NCBI GenBank assembly: GCA_964007475.1 | Contig: OZ023273.1 | Span: 13,901,922 to 13,965,921, forward strand | Length of the DNA: 64,000 nucleotides | From: Hybos culiciformis | Taxonomy: Eukaryota > Arthropoda > Insecta > Diptera > Hybotidae | Direction: 5' to 3' | Part shown: in pieces, positions 24,233 to 35,592 of the stretch | How the letters are laid out: each line of letters starts with the position of its first letter | Numbering within the stretch: position 1 is the stretch's first letter | Position numbers and translations under genes: made by a program | The notes under the pieces: model-generated | Databases searched by the model: none | Told to the model about the DNA's origin: nothing | The model's input: the letters and a program-made list of their open reading frames with translations, nothing else

Positions 24233-25102
24233 CAGAGCCGTAGTATGCTAGGGTATGGCAAACATAGCCCCGGCCATAGGCGCCTGATTAAAAATGGGCT
24301 CATTCAAATTTTAAAAACTTGTTACTTAGTAAACATGATTTCAAAATTCTAGTAAATTTACGTAATTTTCTTCAAAATTAATTTTTATTAATTTGCTAAA
24401 TTATTTGAAAATTATTTGAATTTTTGTTGGGAGAAGAGCTAATGTCTAGATCCATGATGGAATTAAATAAAGCAGTGAAAGATGTTTGTTTGGAGTATTC
24501 AGATTTGGATTCAGGTGAGATGCTGAATGAAATCTAAAGCTTTAAATTTCAAAGTGCGGTGCTGTTTAAAAATTTAAACAGTTTACATCATTTTGAAATT
24601 TTAAGGAAATTGTTGCACTTGATTTGTGTGAAACATTTCCAAATATTTATGTTGTTTTACGAATTTTTCTACAACTTCCAGTAACCGTGGCTGGCTAGTG
24701 AAAACTTAAGATCATTAAAAATTACTAACCTTCAACAATGAAACAAGTTCCCTTATGTGGATTAGGTATATTATCAATCGAATATGATGTTTGATATGTT
24801 TGAAGAAGCAAACTTTGGTGAAATAATCAACGAATTTACAAACATTAAAGAAAGAAAAATTAAATTAAAATAAAAAATATTCTTAACATTGAATTAGTTG
24901 AAATTATTGCATTTGTTAAAAATCAACAAATGTATTAATTGAATAGTTATGTAACATAACTTATGTTGAATTAATAAAGAATTTATGTTATCTTTTTTTC
25001 GTATAATACCATTTAAAATAGATCAAAAATAAAAATTGGAAGTTTATTTTTTGTATGATAGTTGAGTTGCCATAGGCGCCGCAAACTCTAGATACGGCTC
25101 TG
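24233..25102 (+). mobile_element. hAT-superfamily element with transposase remnant (870 bp)
   Basis: Inverted ends CAGAGCCGTA (24233) and TACGGCTCTG (ending 25102) are flanked by a perfect 8-bp direct repeat ACTATACT (24225-24232 and 25103-25110). A second inverted word, CCATAGGCGCC, occurs near both ends. Between them is the C-terminal part of a hAT transposase on the plus strand. The target sits in a degenerate ACTAT-rich tract that continues to the right. Confidence 0.92.
24618..24873 (+). pseudogene. hAT transposase C-terminal (dimerisation) relic
   Basis: One frame reads LDLCETFPNIYVVLRIFLQL and PVTVAG, then two stops, KLKIIKNY, a stop, STMKQ and LCGLGILSIEYDV. After a shift, FEEANFGEIINEF and TNIKERKIKLK end at TAA (24871-24873). 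This matches the order of the C-terminal region of hAT transposases of the zinc-finger-MYM-like group, where a short 'T/S-V-A … ERSFS-K-L' block precedes 'RL…LAILSIE' and the dimerisation helix. The ERSFS-like residues have been lost by a small deletion. It is a dead copy. Confidence 0.8.
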
Positions 25103-25205
25103 ACTATACTTATACTATATTATAATACTATACTATACGACAATGATATAATATACTAAACTGTATTATACTACACTAAACTATGTTATACTATACTATA
25201 CTATC
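25103..25205. repeat. Degenerate TATAC/ACTAT tandem tract
   Basis: Short imperfect repeats of ACTAT and TATAC run from the hAT right border to about 25205. The same words lie immediately left of the hAT, so the element was inserted into this tract. Confidence 0.7.
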
Positions 25206-25281
25206 TATTATGCTCTATTTGCATACACGTACAATACAGTATAAAAATAATTCTTCAAGCCGGGAAAATAATCAAAAAATC

Positions 25282-25319
25282 TGTTCCAAAACTAACAAAG
25301 GATTTCTAGTTTTGGAACA
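25282..25319. repeat. Perfect 13-bp hairpin
   Basis: TGTTCCAAAACTA (25282-25294) is followed after a 12-base loop by its exact reverse complement (25307-25319). It is an isolated stem-loop; no function can be inferred. Confidence 0.7.
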
Positions 25320-28300
25320 ATACGATTTTACAGCTGTTATTTTACAAATGAAGATTTTTTGACGTAAAAATCGTTCCGAAATCGTATTCTATTTTTTAAA
25401 AAACTGCAAAAGGAAAATGTAAATCGGAACGGACTTAATTAAAATATTTATAAACTGAAAATACATTAATGAGAAATTTGTGTTTTCATGTTTTCAAAAG
25501 TTTTAGTTTTATTTAAATTTTTTTATCAAATTTTGAGTCAAGAGCAATTTACTTAAACAATTATTTTTTGAAAATTGGTTTACCCAGAAGAGAACTTTCT
25601 GAAATGAAGGGTAATCCATCCTTGCAAGTTTCATTCAAGAACTATACTTTAAATATAGATAAACAAAAAATATTACTCCACAAAATTAACATTACGCTAT
25701 TAGTTATTTTTTATTAGTTTTTAAATATAAAAGAATTATATCACACATTATAATTATTTAAATGTATAAATGTTTCCAAGACATTTTTTCAACCGCGTTA
25801 TTACGTTTCTGATACTTATAATGTTATAATTGAAGAACTTTTGTAATTAAACAAAAAAAAAAAAAAATAGAGAAACTAGGTGATTTTATTTATGTGTTCA
25901 TGCATCGTTAATTAGATTTCTGCCTATATTATAATATATTCTTATAACCTTTTGATTTCTTAAAAATGAATTGAAAATATAAGATTACTTTCAACTTTAT
26001 CTCTTTTTTTCTTCTTCCTTTAATATTTATATGTTTACAGAAATTTTCATTTCGCTTTATGTCTTTTATCATAATTTTTGTATTCTTTTTTTCTATTACG
26101 CGTTGAATAAATATTTTCAACACACAATTTTCTCTCTAACTAAATAATAATATATATATATATATAAGTTTTTCCTCCATCATGTTTTTCACATCTTTTC
26201 ACTATGTGGAATATAATTGGATTTCTTAAAAAATTTTCTTTTTTTTTTGTATATTACTTCTTTTCTGTAAGGAAAATATTTTACTGTATATTTATGTATG
26301 CATGCATTATTATGTTAAAAAAAAAACTACACATTTTCAGAATATGAAATACATATATAAAAAAAAAAGAAATATTCTGGTTATAAAGCATTTCAAAAAC
26401 ATATCATTTCATAAAATGCGAAGGAAAAACAAAATTTTATACACATATTTAGTTAAAGTACTATCAAGAGCAGTGAAAATGAATCCTTAGATTGAGTTTC
26501 CAAAGATTTTTATTGAAACAAACCTTTTTAAAAAAAAAAAATCTTTCTCAAATTTGTTCATAATTACTTAAAAGTTTCATTTAATTTTTTGTTTTGTATT
26601 TTATAAACTTACAATTTTATACAATTCGTTTTTTTATAAAGTTGTAAAAAGAAATGAACAGAAAAAAAATTTTTTCATGAAAACTTAATATAATTTTGAC
26701 TAAATTCAGTCTTTAACATTATATTCCTAATATAAAAAAGCTATTTTTAAATTAATATTTTACATTAAATATTTTCAATTCCTATAGTTTTATTATTATC
26801 TTAATTTATTAGTGCTTATTTCAGCATCAGCATAAAGTTCTTGCTGACAATTTAATAAAAATATTCATTTTAATCTGAAATCATATAAAAATTCATAGAT
26901 TATATTCAAGAAAAAGTTTGTCCAAATATTTAGACGACCCTACGGGAAAATTTTCTATTATATTTTTCAAAAATATCATCCTTAGACTTCTCCTCTGATG
27001 TTTTGTAAAAAAAAAAATGCTTATATCTATATGTTTATATACATATGAGAAAAATACTTTTGTTTATTATACTGAACTAAAAATTATGCAAATAAGAAAT
27101 TTTTATGTTAATTATACAATTTTTATTTAAATAATGTGCAAAAAACATACTTTAGAAAACATAAGTGTTTGAAGAAAACATTTAGGTCTGGTGTACCATT
27201 TATATTTATTTTTATTTTTTAAGAAATTCATGAAAACATATACATAATTATTTTGTCTTTTTTTTTTTCTTTTTTGAAATATATCTAACTAGTTGTTGAA
27301 AAATACACAGTTAAATTTCATCCTCATAATGCTAGGAAAATGTTTTATTTTAATAATTCTAGTTTTTAATGTACTAATTATTATCACTCAAATTATATTT
27401 TATTCATTTTTATTAAATTTCACTGAATCAGAACGAATTCATTAATTGATTAATTCAATTATATATTTTTATTAAAAAAATCAAGATCGTTGATATATTT
27501 GAAAGTTCATTTTTCTTTATAAAATTAAATAATTATTATAACTATAAAATAGCAAGAGCAAAACTTAGAAGATACAGATACAGATTGCATTATTGGAAAT
27601 TAGTTTAAGAAAATACTTAAGTTCGTTTTGAATTTAAGTTTGAAATTAATCTAGCAGCGACATAGGAATAAAGACGTGACGAGACACTATTTTGTATCTT
27701 TTATATGATGTATTTGCATTATATCTAGAAAAAAGAAATTCAAATAAATGACATGAATTTAGGCAAACCTATGCAATGTTTTTTTTTAGTTTTTATTATT
27801 TTTATGAAATTTTAAACATATGCGAAATGAACAACATAATAATCTTATTTTATGTTTTCTAAAGTTTTTGTTGTTTGTGTTTCAAATTATTGCCTTTTTG
27901 ATTTTCTTTTGTTATTTTTTCTGTTTTTCTTGATAATTTTTCTTATAAAAAAGAGCAGAATAATAATAATAATAATAATTTTTTCATTTCATTTTCCTTC
28001 TGAGAAATTTCTTTAAAAACAAAAGATTTAAGATTTTCTGATAAAAACTTTAAAAATTTAACAATTTTTTTTTATGTATATACAAAATTATGTATAATAT
28101 GTAGAATTCTACATACACGAAAACATGTACGTACATTTGTTAATTTAAAAAATTGTTTGTGTTTGATTTAAAAAAAAAATAGGAATAGACAATAAACCTA
28201 ATCAGGGTCTAATAATAAATTGATCTTCATCATTCGATTTCACAATGAAAAAGGATAATTTATTTCAGCTGATTGTAATAATTTTACCACTGCAAATAAA

Positions 28301-28348
28301 ATAAAATTAAAAAAGCTTTTCTGAATTAATTTTGTGATCAAAGTTATG
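25320..28348. other. AT-rich stretch without recognisable gene
   Basis: A/T-rich low-complexity sequence with microsatellites, for example TA repeats at about 26149-26166 and AAT repeats at about 27960-27979. No coding or RNA feature is supportable. Confidence 0.6.
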
Positions 28349-28353
28349 TTATA

Positions 28354-28619
28354 CCATTGAGTAATAATATTTATAAGAGGGTCAGAATTCATACAAGTAA
28401 ATTTCAGAATTTTTTTTTTTCAAATAACTCAAAAATGATGGCAATATTTTGAATGTATTGAATAAAAATTTTATACTCAAATTTATTTATTGAATACAAA
28501 AATAAAAATAATAAAATTAAAAATAAACACATTTGAGTTAAAAAATTTTACTCAATACATTGAAAATATTGTCATAATTTTTGAGTTATTTAGAAAAAAT
28601 AAATATTATTACTCAATGG
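28354..28619. mobile_element. Foldback MITE, about 125-bp arms (266 bp)
   Basis: Arms beginning CCATTGAGTAATAATATTTA (left) and the same sequence read inward from the right pair, with scattered mismatches, for most of the element's length. Landmark AAATAACTCAAAAAT and TGTATTGA blocks occur on both sides. The flanking repeat is TTATA (28349-28353 and 28620-28624), which contains TA and TTA, so the superfamily is ambiguous between Tc1/mariner (TA) and Harbinger-like (3 bp). No coding sequence. Confidence 0.8.
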
Positions 28620-28624
28620 TTATA

Positions 28625-30189
28625 TCTAGTATCAAACGAAATTTATATGATCATAATTTTTTTTGATTAATAAAAACAATTCGAGCTTTAATTCATTTCA
28701 AAATATAATATCTCAAGACTGTGTTAAGTACTCATTATTTATTCGAATGCAAATACTTAAAAACAAAAAGATGGTTACGTTATGTTATATTTGTGCAAAA
28801 AATGTGTTGAAATGGAATTAACTACGAAATTTAATTTAATTTTTAAAAATACTATATAATTATTTGTTGTTTTTTGTATGTAGAACTAGTATACTTTTTT
28901 TTAAGAGCCAAAAAATATAATGAAATGAATTAATTTAAACAGCATAAATATTATTTTTGCAATTTTTTTCTATTGTTTCTACTTCTTTTTAATTGGAAAC
29001 CTTTATTTTATTATGTTTAAAAATAAAATATAGCCTAATCGTAAACAAATAATATTTTTGGTCCTTTATTGGTTTTTTAACACATGTATGTGTCTTGTAG
29101 AGGTATGCAAATTCACTGATATCGAATTATGTACTTTAGCTTGATATCTAAATGGTATAGGTGCAATATCTTTAAATTAACATAATAAATCAATTTTTTT
29201 AAAGATACAATTATAGTTCTTAGGAGTTAAATGACGAAATTTTTATATACATATAAATAGAAGCAAATTTTTTTTTTCAAAATTTTACTTAATTCTCTTT
29301 TGTATAAATTTATAACCAAATAAATCTGGAATGTTGTAAAATGCAATTACAATTATTATATTTCATAAATTTTTTTTGAAATTCATATGAAAATTTAATA
29401 ACAAATCCTGTTTGGTTATGAATTTTGAACATATTGGTATCGTTTGAATTCGCATAGTGTATGCAATTTATGTTTATGTACACAAGTAATATAATGAACA
29501 ATTATTATTAGTATAAAATATATCTTCTACTTTTTTTTTTTTTTGTAGTTTTATAACATCAAATTAAATTTTGACTGGTATCTAGATAAAAATTCATATG
29601 TACATATAATGCAATATAACGATTTAGTGAATTGCACAGCATGTGATATAATAAACACCCGAAATTATATCCTTTATAAATGCATTAATGCATTACAAAA
29701 TTACCAAACCGTATTAAAATAAAAATAAGCAAAATAAAAGCTAAGATTCAGTGACGGGACTGCAGGTTTGAAATTTTCAATCATTTATTATCGAACTAAT
29801 AAAATATAATATTTGAAAAAATGTGTGCAGAAAAACATTTTTTAAATATAATGAAATTATGTAAAAATCAAAATTATGAAGTTGAAATATAAAAAGCAAT
29901 GAAATGATAAATATTTTCAACCGTAGAAATTATTGAAATCAGCTGCTGTTGGAATTCTTCAACAATTTAATGTTAGAAATTGAAAATCACAGAAAAATCA
30001 ATTAAATAAGAAAAATTAATCCACTAAAGTCAGATTTTCTGCGCTAAAAAAAAAAAAAAAAAAAATAAAAAGTAAAATAAAAAAAAATAAAAAAAAAGGA
30101 AATAGAATAAGGAAAGGAAAAATTAATTAATTGAAGAGAATTTTATTAATATTAATAAAATTAATATAATTAAATTAAATTTAGTTCAT
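28625..30189. other. AT-rich stretch up to the LINE
   Basis: No gene is visible. An A-rich segment at 30047-30118 and a TTAAT-rich segment precede the LINE, and the true 5' boundary of the retrotransposon may lie within it. Confidence 0.5.
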
Positions 30190-30231
30190 AATCTTGAAAT
30201 TTTTTTTTTTCCCCTTTTTCGATTTTGAGAC

Positions 30232-31162
30232 ATGACAGAATCTAACCTAAAAAGCATGTGCAATTTCTGTCAATCAGAAGTCTTCGAAAACCAATTGGCT
30301 TTACTATGTGATTCATGTGAAAAATGGACGCACTATAAATGCCTCCAGATTTCTAGAAAACAATATTGGAATTTAGCTAAACAACCATTTTGGTTCTGCA
30401 GCGAAAATTGCAAGGAAAGCCACGGTGGTATTCCAACAATTATCGACAAAGTAGTATCTTCCAATGTACCTAATGAACCGTCAACAACAGAGATAGTTAA
30501 ATATATGAAGGCAATAGCTGAAAGTATGGAGCTCCTATTCAAATTGGTCAATGATTTAAAAGAAGAAAAGAACAAGTACAGTGAAGAAATTAAAAAACTT
30601 AAGAATGATAATGACAAATTGCTAGCTGAAGTAGACAAGGACAAAAATGAAATCTTACAACTAAAAGCAGATGTTAATTATTTAAAACAGAAAGAAATCT
30701 GTAATCAAGCAGTAATATGGTGTTCCGGCGGATCCACAGAAAGACATTAATCAAACAATTATAAATATATTCAAGGAAAATCAAATACCAATTGATAATT
30801 TTATTAAATGTTATCAGCTAAAGACTAAACAACCTACAAATGGATTGTCCCCCGTTGTATGTATTTTTAAAGACGAAAATGAAAGAAACAATATAATACA
30901 ACTTGTAAAGGGTAAAAGAATTATACTCCAAACAAAGAATACAACTAACAATACAATTAACAATACAATTAAAATGGCTGAATACTTAACACCAGAAACT
31001 CGCAAATTATTACTACAAACAAAAAAGGACCTACCTATGTACAAATTCATATGGGTTCGCAATGGAAAAATTTATGTGAAACAAAATGAAGAGGCCAATG
31101 AAGTAATCCGTATTCAAACAATTCAAGATATCAATAAAGTAGTAAATGAATATAAGGGTTAA
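30232..31162 (+). pseudogene. LINE ORF1: PHD finger + coiled coil + C-terminal domain, frameshifted
   Basis: The first frame (30232-30750) starts MTESNLKSM. It carries a C4HC3 PHD finger with ligands C10, C13, C26, C29, H34, C37, C56 and C60. From about residue 85 to 150 it is Lys/Glu/Leu-rich with coiled-coil character. Near 30716 the reading must shift by one base: the second frame continues GVPADPQKDINQTIINIF and runs to TAA at 31160-31162. This second part resembles the C-terminal nucleic-acid-binding domain of ORF1 proteins with a 'GVP' strand start. Intact ORF1 would be about 310 residues. ORF1 proteins of this type bind the element RNA. The shift makes the copy defective. ORF2 starts 85 bp downstream. 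Confidence 0.85.
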
Positions 31163-31247
31163 AATGTTACTATGAGGTCTTTTTTCTTCCTTTTTCTTTA
31201 ATTTAATTAATATATAATTTACTTTTTATAATTTTCTTAAATCTTAT

Positions 31248-34096
31248 ATGAACTGTGATCATAATATTAAATATTATTATAATGAAAATTTTATTTTAGA
31301 AAAGAACTCATTCAAGATCATTTATTTAAACTCAAGAAGTTTATTAAATAAATTAGACAGTGTAGAAGAAATTCTAAATGATTTTCGGGATACTATTGAT
31401 GTGCTAATTGTTACTGAAACCTGGCTTCATATTGGTGAAGATACATTTGCTAATATACCTCATTATAATGCTTATCACTCCTTTCGTCAAGCCGTCAACA
31501 GAGGTGGAGGTGTGAGTATATTTATTCATGAAAAACTTTCGGGAAATGTAACTTTTGAAAATTCTACTAATTTCAATAACTTTTTGGTGGTAGAAATACC
31601 GAAACTAAAAATAAACCTTTTTGCGGTTTATCGCTCCCCTAACTCTATTAATTCAATCCCAAATTTCTTGGAAAGCATTAACCAGTTAACAGCAAACTAT
31701 AAAAACATAATCCTTATTGGTGATTTTAACCTAAATCTTTTAGATACTAGTTCTGAATATATTCAAACGTATACAAATTATCTAAATGTGAACGGATACA
31801 AAATATTAAATTCTATTTCCTCTGATATGCCTACTAGGAAAACTGATACAAGTTCAACTATCATCGATCATTTTGCCACTGATCTTCTCGCCTTCAATTA
31901 TAAATTAGCCCTATTTGAAAACACCATCAGTGATCATAACATTGCACTTCTTGAAGTCAGTATGAAGAAGTTAAATCAAAACGTTAGAAGATCCTTTTCT
32001 ATATTTAATAAAACCCAATGTTGCCAGGAATTCAACAATTTTAAATTTAATTATACTGATGTTTCTTATCAACAACTGATAAAAAAATGGCAAAGCTTAG
32101 TGAATAATAACGTTCGAGTAATTAGAAATAATAGTAAGAATAGTTTTCTTAAACCTTACATGACAAATGAATTACTTTATATATCAAGAGAAAAAGAACG
32201 CTTATATAAACTCTCAAAAAGATATCCGAACAATATATATTTAAAAAATGCATTTATAACTACAAGGAACAATTTCGAAAAGAAGAAAAAAGAATCAAAA
32301 AGAAACTATATTACTGAACAAATTAATTTAAATATTTCCAATATAAAAAATCTCTGGAAAGTCATAAATTTCTCTCTATATAATCGCCCAATACTCACCA
32401 AAAACGTAATCCCTGATAAGATTAGTTACAATAATAAAACTTATACGAATCCGGAAACAATCTTAAATTGTTTTAACAAACATTTTGTTACTGTAGCTGA
32501 TTCGTACAGTACAGTGAACAACAATGTGTCTGAATACTATAACCTTGATTTAGATATTCTATTTGATGAGATTAGTTTTAATTTTAAGACAATAACAGAA
32601 TCATCTGTAATTGAGCATATTAAACTTATTAAAAAGAACGTTGCTTGCGGGTTCGATTATATGTCTTGTTCGGATTTAAACAACATACACGATTCAAAAC
32701 TTCCTATTATAACCAAAATATTTAATAGTTCAATAGATAATTGCCAGGTTCCTAATGAGATGAAAATAGCAAAAGTAACTCCATTATTTAAGGGAGGGAA
32801 TAGTTCTGACTTGAATAATTACCGACCAATTTCAGTACTTCCGATTCTTTCTAAACTTTTCGAAAAAATTCTCTTTGATCAAATGTGGGAGCATTGCAAG
32901 TTACATAATCTCGTAAATAGTAATCAGTTTGGTTTCATTCCTACTTCAAGTACCACCTCTGCATGTGTGGAAGTGTTGCATCATGTACAAGTATCCCTAC
33001 ATAGTAAAAGAATAACAGCTGTCTTAACAATTGATTTAAATAAAGCGTTCGATTCTCTTGATCATGATATTTTACTTGGAAAACTTAAAAAATTTCATTT
33101 TTCTAATAATGGTGTTAAATTACTTCAGAGCTATTTATCAAACTGAAAACAATTTGTCAGCCTTAACGATCATTCTAGTGGGTTTGAGGAATTAAAGAGA
33201 GGAGTTCCGCAAGGCTCCATTTTAGGTCCAGTGTTATTCGTTATATATATCAATGATATATTTGATCTCCCTTTACATGCAATTCTTATACTATACGCAG
33301 ACGACGCCCTCCTAATCTATAGTGAAAGCTCTTATCATGAATTACTAAATGCAATTAATTCGGATATACTTGTATTAAAACAATATTTCGGCAAGAATAA
33401 TCTCAAAATGAATCTGACTAAAACTAAATACATGATTTTCAAAAATAGAACCCCAGATAACTTTGAGATATTCGTTAATGGCCAACTAATTGAACGTGTT
33501 ACAACTTTAAAATATCTAGGTCTATACATTGACAGTAACTTAAAATGGGAATCTCATATACTTCATTTGAAGAGGAAAATCATACCTTTTGTTGCTGCAC
33601 TTTTCAGATTAAGACATTCTCTTTCTAATAAATGTCTTTTAAACATATATTTTGCACATATCCATTCACATTTAGTGTATTTAAATTTCGTTTGGTCCTC
33701 GGCTCCTGCTTATAGATTACAAGAACTAAAAGTCTTACAAAACAAAGCAATTAAAGCAGCTTTTAATTTGCCTATTCTCACTCCTACTATAAATTTGTAT
33801 AACGAACGTATTCTACCAGTCGAAAAACTTAGCATATTCGAACTATCAATTTTATGTTTCAAACTGAGTAAAAAAAAAATCAGATCTGGAGTCTCACTTA
33901 ATAGAGTATTTGATACTCACACATATAATACTAGAAGCATACATAATTTCTCTAGCTTCCCTCATATCCTCCCGGTAGTCTTATCTATAAATGTATCTAT
34001 TCCTACAATAATCTTCCTGAAGAATTAAAATTAATCCAACATCTACCACATTTCAAAATAGCATTAAAAAAACATCTTATGATTGGCACATCATAG
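31248..34096 (+). pseudogene. LINE ORF2: endonuclease–reverse transcriptase, one stop and one frameshift
   Basis: ATG at 31248 opens a frame that, apart from a single TGA (33144-33146), runs to 34028. Endonuclease landmarks (residues): LNSRSL 27-32, TETW 56-59, AVYRSP 126-131, GDFN 158-161, IIDH 205-208 and ISDH 227-230. Reverse-transcriptase landmarks: YRPIS, NQFGF, motif A LTIDLNKAFD with Asp at about 596, RGVPQGSILGP after the stop, and motif C YADD at 683-686. The stop falls in SYLSN*KQF, where relatives have Arg, so a CGA-to-TGA change is likely. Near 33975-33990 a frameshift separates the main frame from the expected C-terminus, YNNLPEELK to the TAG at 34094-34096. The enzyme nicks target DNA and primes reverse transcription there. 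Confidence 0.92.
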
Positions 34097-34213
34097 TATC
34101 GTTGATATTTTCTATCATTATATTTTTTAAATTTTTTTTAATTTGTATTTTTGTTTAACTTTGATATATATTCATGCATTTAATGTACCTAAATTCAATA
34201 CGTAGTAAATACT

Positions 34214-34222
34214 AAAAAAAAA

Positions 34223-34258
<36 letters not shown>
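34214..34258 (+). repeat. LINE poly-A tail
   Basis: About 45 bases, almost all A with a single T, directly follow the ORF2 3' UTR and mark the 3' end of the retrotransposon. Confidence 0.85.
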
Positions 34259-34260
<2 letters not shown>

Positions 34261-35584
34261 TTTTTTATATATATATTATGTTAACAATAAATATGTGAAT
34301 GAAATGTGATTAAATTTACTAGCTTAAGTATTAACTGTGTTGCAATAAAAATAAGATAATTTAATGTACTTTCGGATTCTACACAAGTGATTACACTTTT
34401 TTGAATCCAATAAAAACTTGAAATAAATAAAAAAAAAAAAAAAAAAGTTCGTTGGATGAAAATATGCATATAACAAATCATTTCGTCCCTGTATTGGAGT
34501 GCTATAAATTTCAAAACAGTAAGTATTTTGTGTGCATCATGCTCAGTTCATAAAATATGTTGTTTTTAATTTTCAACCAAATATTTTTGTTGCAGTTGTA
34601 TTATTTCAAATCTAAAACATATCGATACTTTAGTACTTATTGAGCAGAACCATAAGGTCCCGAATAGACATTTCAGAAAAGAACTATTGCAACACTCGTC
34701 GAAAGTGTTGGCATTTACATTTTTATCCAAAAAAGAAATCTTAAAATTCAATAATTACATTTAGATTTTAGAATATGGTTTACTATATGACCTGCAAAAT
34801 TTCGAACAACAATATTCAGAAACTAAATGTACAAATTAATTTTTTAAGTAAATGACAAACCTTTTTTTTTTTTTGTAAATAAAGCATGCTGGTTATGTTG
34901 CACTTGCACCACTTAGCTTTACATAATTTTTACCTAAACTAAAAATAATAATAAAAAAAAAATAAAATTCAGTTTTGACTTATTTAGCATATGCAAGCTT
35001 TGCAAACGCATTATAATTTAATTGCTAAAATATGTTTATTTTTATTTTTAATTTAAAATAAATTAATTAGGAATAAAATTTTAACGAGCATTATATCGTT
35101 TCGTTATTATTATAATGGTATAGTATTTAAATTGTTGTTCAATCAAAATATTTTGATCTGCATAATAACTTAATTTTCGTTATTGATAGAAATGTATTAT
35201 ACATATAATGTAAAATTAGATTCATCAAATTTTGAGAATAAATATTTGGCTTATTTTTTTTTGTTATAACTATTAATTACTTTATTTTTAATGGCAACAT
35301 AGAGTTTAAGAATATGTCCATTTTCACTAAGGAACAGGTTCATCAGCCTATTCTAAAAGAAATCCGAAAAATCAAATTCCTACTTCTAATTTTGGTCCAC
35401 ATCCACACTGTATACTTGGTTTCAACTGTATTCTTAGGAATTTGTTAAAATTCATGTATCAGTAGAACTTATTTTGTAGTAAATGTAAATCACTTGAAAA
35501 TTAGAAACTAAAGCGATAAATTTGTCGACTGAAACTTTTTATTGGTGACAATTGGTAAAGATTTAAAATTTATATCTAAAATAC
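34259..35584. other. AT-rich stretch with a small open patch
   Basis: No supported gene. The patch at 35310-35450 is less AT-rich and is open in more than one frame (for example a 44-codon ATG frame at 35314-35448 with a hydrophobic stretch). Because several frames are open, none can be preferred. Confidence 0.5.
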
Positions 35585-35592
35585 TCTGTTAT

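Larger units (their letters stand above)
30190..34258 (+). mobile_element. Non-LTR retrotransposon (LINE), CR1/Jockey-type, nearly full length
   Basis: Two consecutive open frames on the plus strand (ORF1 30232-31162, ORF2 31248-34096) are followed by an AT-rich 3' UTR and a poly-A tract (34214-34258). ORF1 has a PHD finger and coiled coil; ORF2 has an apurinic-type endonuclease and reverse transcriptase with no visible RNase H. This architecture fits the CR1/Jockey groups, and the PHD-bearing ORF1 favours CR1-like. Lesions are few: a frameshift in ORF1, one premature TGA in ORF2, and a frameshift near the ORF2 C-terminus. This points to a fairly recent but dead copy. The 5' boundary is approximate and no target duplication was identified. 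Confidence 0.9.

Noticed and set aside
30333..31062. Minus-strand open frames opposite LINE ORF1 and its C-terminal segment
   Set aside because: Shadows of the plus-strand retrotransposon frames with no motif of their own.
35314..35448. 44-codon frame with a hydrophobic stretch
   Set aside because: At least two other frames in the same patch are also open, so there is no basis for choosing it.
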